A stretch of DNA of 64,000 bases from Chelydra serpentina (GCA_037349315.1 JBAIAC010000018.1:12090001-12154000); one strand, 5' to 3'; positions 46,562-58,789 are shown, counted from the stretch's first letter. A program made the numbers and translations. Notes: generated by a model from the sequence alone, not told the origin.

Positions 46562-47081
46562 TGGTAAAATAGAGTGACTTGCACAGATTTGGTATTAAAG
46601 GGATGTGCAAAAGCATGTATCTTACATACTTAGAGGGTAGAAGTGTCAAAACACCAAACAAGAAGGGACTGTACATGGGCTGGTGGGGCTATTTTATTTT
46701 ACACCTAAATGCTAAATTCTTTTCCTGCTTCATATAATTCTCCCACCCTCTCAGCATGTAATTATATGCATTTCATATGCACTAAATGACACATCTCTTT
46801 CACAAGATACCCTGTTTTATCACTTATACCCACTTTCTGACCAATATACACCTGACATGCAATTTACATTAGTATAGAAGTTAACTGTTTTATCTGAATA
46901 TTTTCATGGTTATCAGTCACTAAGATAGTCCTAAAACTACAATGATAAAAACATACAAGTCAGCCATAATACTAGTGCTGAGCTCTGGTATCATGGACTT
47001 TGGGCTTTTTGTAGGTCCCCATAATAGATGTGCTTGTAAATACCAAACTGTGATAGCAATGCTAATATCAAAAGGCTAGAT

Positions 47082-47220
47082 CAGTGGTTCTCAGATTTTT
47101 CCATACCAGGTTCCCTCTGGGATTCCCCACTCATGTAGCAATATGGGAAAGGCAGGGTGGGGCCCTTGACACCCAACTCTCCTTGACACTTGTACGTAAC
47201 TCCTAAATTGAGAGCCTATG
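47082..47220. mobile_element. hAT-type MITE (139 bp)
   Basis: It starts cagtggttctcagattt and ends 'aattgagagcctatg', weakly inverted, like the ends at 31308-31704. Flanks ggctagat and gtctaact agree at 5 of 8 positions. An old copy, less certain than its relatives. Confidence 0.5.
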
Positions 47221-47723
47221 GTCTAACTTTTTCTCCTATCCACATAAAGTCTGCTGGGTGGACCGGATAGCAATTATATTCTAGGCCAATTTACTAATGT
47301 TAGACAGCACCACTCTAGGTCATGATAAAGTCCGAAGAAACTGGAACACTATCAAAATTCTTGATATGCTACACCATCAGAAACATCTGTGCTACATGAT
47401 ATTTGGCTGATTCCCTATGAGAATTCAGTGTCAATATTCCTTTTGTTTGTTGAAAGAGAGTGGCCAACTTTTGGTATCTTTGGCTGTAATATAGAACTCT
47501 AAATATCCTTTAAAAGGATATTTTTCTTTCCACTGCCAGTAAGGTATAATCTCTACTTAGTGGCAAATTCCACCTGGCCCTTATATAGGTGCCAATACAA
47601 GATGAAGCATTTTGTAGAGTATGAAAAAACTGTGGGTGACCTAAAGCTATGTGTGAGATATTCAGTGAGGTGCTGAAGTAATGAATGTTTCCAAATGGCT
47701 TTGACTAACTAAGCTCTTGAGAA

Positions 47724-47824
47724 CAGGGCTTTGGAGCGGAGCCCGTGGAGCAGCTCCGGAGCAGTGCAGCTGCAGGTTTTTGCCTGGAGCTGGAGCAGAG
47801 CTGGAGCACAGCTCCAAAGCCCTG
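47724..47824. mobile_element. hAT MITE (101 bp) with perfect duplication
   Basis: The octamer CTTGAGAA flanks both sides (47716-47723 and 47825-47832). The ends are 14-bp perfect inverted repeats, CAGGGCTTTGGAGC and GCTCCAAAGCCCTG. The interior is made of short ggagc-type words. Confidence 0.88.
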
Positions 47825-47832
47825 CTTGAGAA

Positions 47833-49249
47833 TACAGAAGCAAAAGAGCAGTGTTCAAAGATCCAGTTAGTACTCAAAGGTGTTTTCTTACTGACTATGT
47901 TGGGCTGCTCCCCATTCAGCTTGCTGGCTTTTGTGAATCCCAGTCTTAGGCAGCTAACTCTCCCCATGCATTGTACAGGGAACCTGGGTACCTAACTCAG
48001 GGTTGAGTATTCTGCTGGGTGGCAAGGCACCTAAAAGTTAGGCGTTGCAACACTGAGCATTGCAGAAGTCTCTTTGTAGAGTTAGCCCTGATGTCCATGT
48101 TTAGGCACCTAAATTAGGGGGCCTGAATTAAAAAAAATAAAAAATAAAATAAGTGTCGAGCACACAGTAGCTCAGCTTCTGTTGGCTTGAATGTCATCCC
48201 ACTTATTTAGGTGCCTAAATAGTTTGAAAATCCTTATCTATAATTTTTAACTGACTGTTGTGCAGGCTCTGTGTAGTTGTCAGTTCTTTAATCTAGCCCC
48301 TTGCAGAAAGAATGGTACACTTTAAGTATAAACTTGTAAAAAGTTAAATACTATAAACTGGTATCTGGAAGCAGAATGGCCAGACCAGGAGCAACTGCCA
48401 ATTTTCCCACTTCTTAGATATCTGCATGCCAAGATTAAAACACCTGTTTTAACCCTTTATAAAGTTCTGGTACAAAGAACTTTATCAGCTCTACTTTATG
48501 CTATCGTGTTGTTGGGAGACCTTGCCAAGAAGCGAGTGCATGGAATAGGATAGCGAAGGAGAGACTTAAGGATCTGAAACACAAGTGGCGATATCACAGT
48601 GGGGTAGCATTCGAAGAAGCTGGCACAAGACCAGAGAGTTGCTTATGGTAATAGAGGAGAGAGTTACTACAAACCCTCATCCTCATTCCACTAGAGCAGT
48701 TGGTAGCTGTTAGCTACACACAGACTGTGAAAGGAGAATGGGAAGTGGCCACATTCTATCATAAGAAGAATGAATAAAATGCATTAGGTCTCCTGCACAT
48801 GAAGAATGAGAAAGCTATACAAATAAACTATTTCTGCAACAGGCACAATGCCAGCAGCAACATTGTTTTAACTGCTAGAATCCAATATGAGAGCAATGAG
48901 AAATGACAGCTACTCAAAAGACATCTTATAATAATAATAAAAAGCCCACAAGAATCTGTATGTCACTCAGTATCTGATTTTTCCAACAACAGAACTACTG
49001 TGTCCACAGATAGATCAGTTTTCTTTGAGGAAATGAAGGAACCAACTTTATGAAGTGATTTAAAAGGGGAAGTGGATCCCCCAAAGTCTACACACAGCCC
49101 GGCTGGGTTTAATAGTGCACTTCTTAGTCTCCTCATCTGTTTTAACTGGGCTAGTCTTTGACACAGCCAGGGTACCATTAGGAAACAAAGAGGGTCTGAT
49201 TCTTCTCTCACTTACACTAGCATAAATCACAAGTAACCCACTGAACAAC
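47833..49249. other. no gene seen
   Basis: Includes a 'taggcacctaaat' type block at about 48050-48230, with another at 53750-53880, probably a dispersed old repeat. No exon-like signal. Confidence 0.5.
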
Positions 49250-50090
49250 AAGACAGAGAGATTCAATGTGGACACCACTGTTCCCTCTAAGCTGTGCGTG
49301 TATGTGCACGCACACAGATCCTGCACACAGTGAAACACCACGTGCACAAAAATTTGCATAGAAGCACAACAAGCTGCACAGAAGAAATTTTTTGCACACA
49401 CGGCCTGTCAAAAATTAGCAGGAACATTGGTGGACACTGGCATAGGACAGGGCTGCATTTTACCTCCACTGTTTGGCATTGTCCTAGACTGGATAGTGAA
49501 GTGTATAAGCACCACAAACATTGGCATAGCATGGGTGGATGGTGAATGCCTAGAAGACCTAGACTTTGCTGATATTACACTACTGAATAACACCCCCAAA
49601 AAGTTACAAAGACAATCTGGCAAAAAACAGTAGGCCAAATAGGGCTCAAAATTAGGTTATGCTAAAACAACCATCTTTGAATCCCAGATGTTAAGAAGTA
49701 ACATCAGATTAGAAGGGGGGGGGGATTAAAAAACCAGGAAAGTAGAACAGTTCACCTACCTGGACAGCGCCATATTGGCCAACTGTGACCTCAAGAAGGA
49801 AGTGACATCCACAGCATTTACTAAACTCACTATATGGAAATCAAAGATGTATAGCATCAGAACAAAACTGACTTTTCAATTCAAATGTAATCTCAGTTAC
49901 ATAACATATGGCTAACATACAGCTGCGATAGCTGGAGATCTACTGAAGTGTTACGACAAGAGCTAGATTTCTTCAAAAATAAGTTCCTGCAAAAGATTCC
50001 AGCAGCTCTTTTCCACAAGCATCGGAAGGAAATAATGGACTTATCTGGGGTATGTGCTCCAGATGCCAAGACACAGATTCTCATGTGAAG
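49250..50090 (+). pseudogene. non-CR1 LINE reverse transcriptase fragment
   Basis: After removing the MITE at 49276-49429 from view, the plus strand on either side reads as RT: GQGCILPPLFGIVLDWIVK near 49452 and LEDLDFADITLL near 49550. The catalytic FADD has become FADI, and the second Asp is gone. Further on, EQFTYLDSAILA (near 49745) and a C-terminal block (near 49935-50085) match the order of a LINE C-terminal region. Spacing and motifs differ from the CR1 copies in this window, so another clade is likely, not named here. Stops and frameshifts are many. Confidence 0.65.
49276..49429. mobile_element. hAT MITE (154 bp) inserted in the LINE RT fragment
   Basis: GTGGACAC flanks exactly at 49268-49275 and 49430-49437. 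Ends cactgttccctctaa and the inverse of 'ttagcaggaacattg' are imperfect inverted repeats. Insertion splits the RT sequence at a point where the duplication is itself RT coding sequence. Confidence 0.82.
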
Positions 50091-50879
50091 CTATCAAGCG
50101 GAAACCAATCGGTGTGAGGAAATGAGGGCACTCAAGAGACACATTAAGAAGAACCCTTTAGCAGATAGGGCAGAACAGTTGATCAACACCATAGAACTGA
50201 TGGAAGCAGCAGCAAGTGACAGAGAAGAATGGAAAAGGCTAATTTCTCCCGTGTGCCAATATTTGCATGAGAAGGATGTAATGTAATAATCCACTGAAAT
50301 CAATTACTGTAAAACTGATCTGAGATCAGAATCAGAAAGACAGAGGCTGAGATTTTCAGAGCAGTTTAAAGGATTCTAGACATACATCTGCCATTAGTTT
50401 TAATGGCAGGTATGAGTCCAAATCCTCTAGGTTTTCCTGAAAATTTCAAACACATCAGCCATTAAACCCATAGTCTACAGTTAAAAATCACAGAGCATGG
50501 AAAGCTATTAGGAAATGAGGGGGTATGGCTGTAAATTCTCACCACGGGGCTCTGAGCTTTCTGGCATGGCACAATTAATGTAGAGAGTGAAGAAAGGGAG
50601 AGTAAGGAAAGAGGTTTGACCAGCTCCGCCAATTAACCACTCCAGTCGCTTCCTTCCTCATGTTTTGTTTCAACATTTCCAATATTTTTTCTTCTGCAAA
50701 TCACTTAATAAAATGAAAATAGAAAAGCCAAATCCATACTATTTTGAACATCAAAGTAGTGCTAGTTCACTCCTGTTAGGGGGAAGAGCCTGAGTGTAGC
50801 TCTGATTAACTCCTGATTACTTTGTGCTATGGAAAGTGGGCAATTTCTCAAAGAAACAGTTCTAAAGCCACAAGTGCAA
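50091..50879. other. no clear gene
   Basis: About 50091-50300 may be a further tail of the LINE fragment. The rest is AT-rich and unassigned. Confidence 0.4.
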
Positions 50880-53122
50880 GCTATTCCGATGCAAAGGAAA
50901 GAGAGGAAGAATAATAAGATCACTATGGATCCATCAGGAGCTCTTTAATAACCTGAAAAACAGAAATGAATCCTAAAAAAGTGGAAACGTGAATCAGTTG
51001 CTAAAGAGGAGTACAAAAAAAGGCATAAGCATGTAAGGACAAAATCAGAACATGTAGGTCCTCTACTTAGCAGGGAAGGAGAGAAAACCGATGATATCAA
51101 GAAGGTGTTTAATATCTATTTTGCTCCAATATTCACTGAAAAGATTAATAGCAACCAGATACTCAACACAATATTAACAACAAATGCAAGCCAAAATAGA
51201 GAAAGAACAGGTTAAAGAATATTTAGATAATTTGGATGTATTCAAGTTGGCAGGGCCCGGTTAAATTAATCCTAGGGTGCTTAAGGAACAAGTTGAAGCA
51301 ATCTCAGAACCGTTAGCAATTATTTTTGCAAACTCATAGAGGACAGGTGAGGTCACAGAGGACTGGAAAAGGACAAATATAGTACTTATCCTTTTTTTTT
51401 TTTTTTTTAATAACAAGGACCCCTGGAATTATAGACCCACGTCAGCCTAACTTTGGAAAAACTTAGAAAAATACTGGAACAAATTATTAAACAATTTGCA
51501 AGCACCTAGAAGATAACAGGGTTATAAGGAATAGCCACCATGAATTTGTCAAGAACAAGTCATGCCAAGCCAACCTAATAACCTTTTATGACAGAGTTAC
51601 CGGCCTAGCATATGGGGGTGGGGAAAGCAGTAAATGGGATATATCTTGATTTTAGTAAGGCTTTTGACACAGTCCCATGTGACATTCTCATAAGCAAACT
51701 AGGGAAACGTAGTCTGGATGAAATTACTATAAGGTGGATGCACCACTGGTTGAAAAACTATACTCAAAGAGTAGTTATCAATGGTTCGCTGTCAAATTAG
51801 GAGGTGATATCTAGTGGGGTCCTCCACAGGCGTAGGCGCCAACTCCGTGGGTGCTCTGGTGCTGGAGCACCCACAGAAAAAAAAGCGGGTTCTCAGTACC
51901 CACCAGCCACAGCTGTTCAGCGGTGCCCCCAATCAGCTAATCAGGGGCTCCACCAAACAGCTCTTTGGCAGCTCAGGAAGGGACTTGGGGGAGGGCAGGA
52001 AGAGGCAGAGCGAGGGCAGGGCCTCGGGGAAGGAAGTGGAGTGGGCTTTTGGAAAGGGGGACACAGCAAAGGTGGGAAGGGGCAGAGTGGGGGTGGCACC
52101 TCAGGCAGAGCGGAGCATCCCCCCAGGGGGAAACTAAAAGTCGGCACCTATGCCCACAGGGGTCAGTTCTGGGTCTGGTACTATTCAATATTTTCATTAA
52201 TGACTTGAAGAACTGAGGGGCAAGTATGCTTATAAAATTTGCAGATGAAATCAGGATATGAGGGGTTGGATGAAAGGATTAGAATTTCAGTATGACCTTG
52301 ACAGATTAGAGAATTGGTCTGAAATCAACAAGATGAAATTCAAGTAAGACAAGCACGAAGGACTACACTGAGGAAGGAAAAAAATCAAATGCCCAACTAC
52401 AAAAATACGGAATAACTGGCTAGGTGGTAGTAGTGCTGAAAAGGATCTAGGGGGTATAGTGGATCACACATTGAATACGAGTCAAGAATGTGATGCAGTT
52501 GTGAAAAAGGATAATAATTTTTCTGGGGTGTATTAGCAGGAATATCGTATGTAAGACATGGGAGGTAATTGCCTCACTCTACTTGGCACTGGTGAGGCCT
52601 CAGCTAGAGTATTGTGTCCAATTCTAGATGCCACACGTTAAGAAAGATAAGGACCAACTGGAAAGAGCCCAAAGGAGAGCAATAAAAATGCTATAAGGTT
52701 TAGAAAACCTGACCTATGAGGAAAGCTTTAGAAAACTGGGCATGTTACTCTTGAGAAAAGAAGAGTAAGGTAGGCCCTGATAACAATCTTCAAATATGTT
52801 AAGGGCTGTTATAAAGAGGATGAAAATCAATTGTTCTCCATGTCCACTGAAGGTAGGATAAGAAGTAATGGGCTTAATCTGCAGCAAGGGAGATTTAGGT
52901 TAGATATTAGGAAAAACTTTCTAACTATAGGTTAAGGTAGTTGAGCTCTGGAACAGGCTTTCAAGGGACGTTGTGGAATCCTCATCATTGGAGGTTAAGA
53001 ACAGGTTAGACAAACAGCTGTCAGGGATGGTCTAGGTTTACTTTGCCCTGCCTCAGCACAAGGAGTTGGACTTGATGACCTCTCAAAGTCCCTTCCAGCC
53101 CTATATTTCTGTGATTCTGTGA
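50880..53122 (+). mobile_element. CR1 LINE remnant with a GC-rich hAT insertion
   Basis: The 3' tail is at about 53100-53122 (tatatttctgtgattctg). RT core pieces include YLDFSKAFDTVPCD near 51636 and, after the insert, a LVLFNIFINDL segment near 52175. C-terminal blocks run to 53050. A run of about 17 T at 51392-51408 interrupts the RT N-terminal part. Frames are broken throughout. The insert at 51831-52152 separates the two RT pieces. Confidence 0.83.
51831..52152. mobile_element. GC-rich hAT-like element in CR1
   Basis: Left end cgtaggcgccaactccgtgg and right end 'agtcggcacctatg' are imperfect inverted repeats. Flanks tccacagg (51823-51830) and cccacagg (52153-52160) agree at 7 of 8, fitting hAT. 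Same family as 37901-38210: both begin with a 'gtgggtgctc..gctggagcaccca' hairpin. No genuine coding capacity. Confidence 0.75.
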
Positions 53123-55180
53123 GACTTCCAAATGCTGTCCAGTCATTTATGGATAAAGTCTAAACATTCTCACATGCTAAGCTTCCTTCATTTCCTCCTT
53201 CAAATCCCTCCTCAAATGCATTTCCTTTCAGTGACGATATCTTCACCAACATCTGTACTCACTTTATGTTGAACTAGTACCCAGTGTCTTGTGTCTGAAG
53301 TAGACTGTAAACTCCTTAAAGCAGGGCCTAGTCTTGTGTGTGTTTGCAAAGCATATTTATGGCATTATAGAACTAAACTAAAACCACCACCACCACTAGC
53401 ATTTGTCCTGTAAGCAGGATTTCTATTGAGCTTCTAGTAGTAAAGTTGCTGAAGAAAGCACCCGAATGTGGCATTCAATTTCTTAGGAAAAAAAAAATTT
53501 GTCATTTGCCAAACTATTCTATGTTCGTATGCGGAGAGGTTTTACCCCCCACACTTCAGAAAGATAACAATTACAATATCTTACACCAGCTCCCTCTGAG
53601 CACCCTTCCACGTGGCATGTCTTTCCTGAAGTTTTTTGGCTCGTTGCCATAGATTTTGTATATTTAGGTCAAAATTTGGTGCTTAAAATTGAGCAGCTAT
53701 ATCCATATTTAGTCAGTGGACATGTGGGGGTTCAGCACCTTTGGAAGTTAAGCTACTAGGCACTTAACCATATTTAGGTCCCTTATCTAGGTGCCTAATT
53801 TGCAGAGAGAGTGAGTATCCTCAGGTCCCATTTACTAAATATGGAGATAATGCTTGCTTTTAGGCACCCAAGCCTGAAAATGTCAGCCTTGTTCCATAAG
53901 ATACTGCCGCTCTGTTGTGCCTGACTTACATGTCCCATGGATTGCTATTAAACTCCCACCCCCCTACCCTCAACATCCATTCAGAGACTTGTGCAGTGGC
54001 AATGAAAGAGTTATTCAGCATTAAGAGTCCTCATGTGTGAACAGTAATTTATGTTGGCAACGTAAACATTTTGTGTTGCCAAAGGAATGTTCTACTAATA
54101 TTTGCAAGTTATTTTATGGCAGGGATAATAAAATGACAGCAGAAGACAATATCTGATTGGCAAGGGAACATTCTGAGCACTGCTACTGTCACGAGTTGCT
54201 AAGTAGAACATTAAAGCTACCTCTGGAGTTTTTCTGCAGTGACAAGCAAATACAAACACATAATAGAGTTTCAATTAATCTTTATTTTGGGAAACCCCTC
54301 CACTGTCTCCAGGAAAAGCTCGTCAGACACCTGAATTTCAAAGTGAAATCATTAAAGCTATCAGGTTTCTGTCCAGACATAGAAAATGTCATTATTTACA
54401 TTCTTCAGAGTATTTCTAATTCCTCAGTTTAATAACATCCCCCAAAAGTTGTTTTATTTTAGCCCACAAGTTTTTCCAAATATGTCAAAGTTACACAGCT
54501 GACCAGACCTAACCCCTCCCATATGCACATAAATAAGTCTTTTTACAACATTCTCAGTAGTCACTATTCTAATCCTAGATCAGAAAAGCATATTGCTGCA
54601 TACGTAATTTATATAAGAACTCAAATGTATAGTCTTTAAGTGTAAAAATATTCCTTCTCCCAATTACTGGAAATTGAGGGTTGCTGTTCCACTCACTATG
54701 GCAGTCAGAAACATTTCTTTCTCTTTCATTTAAATAGCTATTGAAAATGTGTCATGGTTTGATAGAGAGAGAAGGTGGGTGAGGTAATATCTTTTGTTGG
54801 ACCACCTTCTGTTGGTGTGAGAGACAGCTTGTGTGTTTTAAAGTATTTCTGTCCTTCTTTTGTGCATATTCAGTGTATTCCAAGCACAGCAGCATCTCCT
54901 AGTGGACATACTATACTACTACTCGGTGGGCAGCTAGAAAAGAGTATAGTAATTATGCATGCAATGTTTTCTTTTTACAGTTAAATTTACATGAATTTGA
55001 TTTTGTCTGATTTGTTCTTTAGCTCACAAATGCTAACACTAAAGACTAATGGCAACATTCACCTCTGGGATTTGGCAACTCTAAATTCACCCCCAGGATT
55101 TGGCCGAGACTAAGCCCCTAGCAATCCAAGCTCTTTCTGGGGATCTGGGACTGGACATCACCAGTCCACAAAGTGAATGG
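53123..55180. other. no gene seen
   Basis: AT-rich; contains the repeat fragment at 54767-54845 listed separately and a taggtgcctaat type block near 53770. Otherwise unassigned. Confidence 0.5.
54767..54845. repeat. fragment of a dispersed turtle-type repeat
   Basis: The string 'gaaggtgggtgaggtaatatctt' followed by 'ttggaccaccttctgttggtg' is a block I recognise from a common dispersed vertebrate repeat. Its class is unknown to me. It contains a partial inverted repeat (ggaccaccttctgttggt). Confidence 0.5.
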
Positions 55181-55188
55181 GGCTAGAC

Positions 55189-56353
55189 CAGTGGTTCCCA
55201 AACTTTAACAACCTGTGAACCCCTTTCACTGAAATGTCAAGTCTTGCGAACCCCCTCCTAAAAATTAATATTTCCAGGGATTTTCTCCTTTATCTGAGTA
55301 TAAATTATAAAAGCAGTGATCTGGGAAATATAAAATTTATTTTTATGACATGCTTATTACACACTTTATTAATTATTATTGATCATTACAGTATTTTTAT
55401 TACATTATGAAAACGGCAACACTCTTCCAAGATCTCACTTTCGTAGCTTGTATCACTTTGAATAAGCCTGTTATATGACAAGGCTCCTATGTTTCAACAA
55501 GGAGTATCAGATGTGAAACAGCGTGAAGGGATTTAAGAAGCCAACTCAAAGAGTTCCTCCTACACAAGCATTCAGGTCTTGAGCAGTCCAGGTGTGACGG
55601 AGCAGAGAGCGAGATGGATCTGACCTGAGAGGCTGGCTGCATTGGGACAGGCTGCATTGGAAATGCGAGACTTTACCTGAGGCTGTAACATGAGCCAGGA
55701 CGGGGGTTGGGAGGTGACACCTTTGGCTGGGAGAATGGACAGGCTAGAGGAGGGGCCCCGGGGGAGGGGAAGAGAGGCTGCTGGAGGGTTTGGCTTTTTG
55801 GTTTGAGTTTGGAGCTGGGTGGTGAAACGCAGGGAGCCCCAGAGCTGGGGTCTAAGCTCCCTGCCCCCCCAGAAGGCCCAGCTGAGGGGTCCTGGTCATA
55901 CTTACAAGCTCTGTTTGGACTCTTTCCTGACATCCCTAATAAACCTTCTGTTCTACTGGCTGGCTGAGAGTCACATTGAATACCGGGAAGAGGGGTGCAG
56001 GACCTGACTCCCCCACACTCCGTGACACCAGGCAAACAACACACGGTACAACAAAGCTTAAACTTGTTCTTCATAATAATTTTTAAAACAATACTAGCTG
56101 CCTATTTAATTTTAAAAACAGCAAAAAAATATCCACCTCCCTTTCCATTTCTTATAAGGAGTCTTGACGTTTAAATCTCCTCAGTGTGATAGATATGCTT
56201 GCTTTGATCTGCTTAGCTCTTGGAAATCCAGGGGCTCTGGGCTGCTGGCCCCAGGCTGCCCAGGGTCCCTAGGGACAGCTCTGTCCGCCATTAGGGAATT
56301 TTTTTCCGAGAACCCCCTGTAACATTTCGTGAACCCCTGTTTGGGAACCACTG
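55189..56353. mobile_element. hAT element (1165 bp incl. nested LTR), perfect duplication
   Basis: GGCTAGAC flanks exactly at 55181-55188 and 56354-56361. The ends are 15-bp perfect inverted repeats, CAGTGGTTCCCAAAC and GTTTGGGAACCACTG. The solo LTR at 55593-56027 accounts for 435 bp of it. No transposase frame remains, so it is non-autonomous. Confidence 0.92.
55593..56027 (+). repeat. solo LTR (435 bp) nested in the hAT element
   Basis: It starts TGTGACGGAG and ends CTCCGTGACA, almost perfectly inverted, with 5-bp duplications CCAGG (55588-55592 and 56028-56032). An AATAAA lies near 55938, about 90 bp before the end, so the element was plus-oriented. No internal coding region remains. Frames at 55673-56074 minus and 55707-55967 plus are incidental. 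Confidence 0.87.
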
Positions 56354-56361
56354 GGCTAGAC

Positions 56362-56926
56362 CAACGGGGCAGAGCCAGGTGGACCAGGAAATCCTCTGCT
56401 GGCAGGGCTCTTGTGGAGTTTGCCCACATCCATGCACATCTTTGATATAATTCTGCTCTCACTTTAGATTTTATACCAGTGTAACTCCACTGACTTCCTA
56501 ATTTACACGGGTGTAAGTGAAAGGACTCTGGCCTCCCATCTCTACTTTATAAGCAATTCAGGACAAGGACCTATTCTTTGATTGGTCTGCAAGGAACCAT
56601 GCACATTTATAGTACTACAGAAACAAACAATTTCCAGATATTTTCAACAATTTGCAGACGGCATAGGAATATCAATACTTGGCATGTAAAGGAGGGTAGG
56701 GAAATTTAAATTAACAATGTATAAGCAGTGCAGAAAAATTTGCTGAGGACAAAAAACTCTAAGAAAGACAGTTCAAAATTCTTAGCACTATCATTGCCAT
56801 CACCAGCCCAACAAAACTTAACTTTAGTTAGCAACATTGACCACTCCAATAACTTAAACACTGCACAATGGCTGAAGAGTACATAATATTTCAACCCCAG
56901 TCTTTAGTTAACAAGGTGTTAGACTA
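56362..56926. other. no gene seen
   Basis: Unassigned AT-rich DNA between two hAT elements. Confidence 0.55.
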
Positions 56927-56934
56927 GTCAGATG

Positions 56935-57287
56935 CAGGGCCGGTGCAAGGATATTTTGCGCCCTAGGCGAAACTTCCACCTTGGGCCACCCCTCTCCCAC
57001 CCCTCCCCTTGGCTGCGCGCAACGAGAAAAATGACGTCATTGCCACTTTGTACCATAGTGTGAAACAGTACGCTTGTGCCCACAACACAGAGCTGACATA
57101 GGCTATAGCTGTAAAGTACGAGAGAACGACAAGTTAAAATGCAAGTTCAACGACGTTTCTCTTTTCTTTATTCATTCGTTTTCTAGCAATAGTGTAAAAA
57201 AATTTTTTTGGTCACCGCTTTTTGGTGCCCCCAAATCTTGGCGCCCTAGACGGCCGCCTAGTTTGCTTAGTGGTTACACCAGCCCTG
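56935..57287. mobile_element. hAT element (353 bp) with perfect duplication
   Basis: GTCAGATG flanks exactly at 56927-56934 and 57288-57295. Left end cagggccggtgcaagg and the inverted right end cagggctggtgtaacc are imperfect terminal repeats. A subterminal gcgccctag motif occurs near both ends, possibly a transposase binding site. Non-coding. Confidence 0.9.
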
Positions 57288-57339
57288 GTCAGATGCGATT
57301 CACTGTAAACACAATAGTGTTTTCACACATTCATAGGAC

Positions 57340-57481
57340 AAACTTGATTTTCTGAGATGCTGAGTACCCACAACTCCCACTTAATTCAATGGGAATTGCA
57401 AATGCTCGGCACTGAACAGGGGAGCCCTATTCAAGATAGCACCCTATTCAGGGAAGCCCATAAGCAAATTATTAGCTCCTG
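57340..57481 (+). repeat. left arm of a long inverted repeat
   Basis: This 142-bp block (from caaacttgattttctgagat to 'attattagctcctg') is repeated in reverse complement at 58087-58230 with few differences. Confidence 0.8.
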
Positions 57482-58086
57482 CTGAAATCAAGTTAAGGCA
57501 TGCATAGAGCGTGCTGTTAGCCCAAGACAATCAAGATCAGATTTTACTTCACAGAAAATGGGCTATCTGCAAAATCCTACCCACCTCTGCATCTTATCAA
57601 TGGTGTTTTAGTGTAGTTAGGACACAGGTAAGTTAAGGTTGCAAGCAACAAAATGGTGTTTATTGAGATACACAACAATAAACTAGGACTCCCTGCAACT
57701 AAGATAACACAAAGAATAACTGTTCGGTTGTTAACACAGCTGGAATAATGGGGATGAACCCTAGAGCTCAAACCCTTACACTGTGCGGCTTACAAAAATA
57801 ATGAGAGGGACTATACCATGTCTTGCAGACACTGGACAGGAGAACAGGAACACAGATAGGAACCAGGATCTCAGGGACAGGTGCCAGGAACAGGAACACA
57901 ACAGGAATCAGACCTCAGGAACTTGAAATAGATCTTCAATATGGTGTCTTCTGTCTTCTATTCTTGATCTCATCGTCCTTCATGTTGAATGCAAATGCTA
58001 TCTCACGTGATGATGGAACAGGTGAGTGGAGATAAGTTAAGGGAAACTTGGTAGGTGTTACTGTTTCACCACAAGTCCTATTCCCT
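57482..58086. other. 605-bp spacer of the inverted repeat, no gene recognised
   Basis: Contains a purine-rich stretch of gaacaggaacac-type words at about 57830-57925. No known element or coding sequence is recognised. Confidence 0.5.
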
Positions 58087-58230
58087 CAGGAGCTAATAAT
58101 TTGCTTATGGGCTTCCCTGAATAGGGATGCTATCTTGAATAGGGGTCCTCTGTTCAGTGCTGAGCATTTGCAATTCCCATTGAATTAAGTGGGAGTTGTG
58201 GGTACTCAGCATCTCAGAAAATCAAGTTTG
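58087..58230 (-). repeat. right arm of the long inverted repeat
   Basis: Reverse complement of 57340-57481, from caggagctaataatttgc to 'aaatcaagtttg', with a 2-nt length difference. Confidence 0.8.
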
Positions 58231-58789
58231 CTCTAGCTAATAACAAGGCTGGTACACTGTGGGAGGGCTCCTATGCCTCACTGGGGATGACCTGCTTTCA
58301 CAGCATCCAGAGACACAGAATGCCCCTCAGAGGGTGGACACTCCCTTATATGCGTTCCCTATTGCTAGCCAGATCCTACTGCCAAACTCAAAAAGAGTGC
58401 CAAAAAGCTGAAAGAGAAGGAGTGCCAAGATAGAGGACAGGTTGTCCTTTTACCAATCCAAAACGGCGTCTATGTACACTTAATAAATTGAACATTTTCT
58501 ACCCAAAAGTGCAGGAGGACATTTGAAAGATGTGGATGCTTATATAGCAGCAGCCACTGCCATGTTCTAGAGCCTTCTGCAGCCTCTGTGGAGATGTCGT
58601 GACTTCAGGCTTGTTATGAAGCTGCAGATCTCCAGAACCACAGTTATATGACTCTATTGTACAGCAGTAAAACAGGATCACTGAGGAAGGCTGAAAAGTG
58701 GCAGATTGACTTTTTTCAATTCTCGTCATCTTCATCAGCTGCTTCATATTAAGTGGCAGGACAAGTTCAGCAATGAGGATATTCCTAGC

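Noticed and set aside
55673..56074. 133-residue minus-strand frame
   Set aside because: Lies across the solo LTR in antisense.
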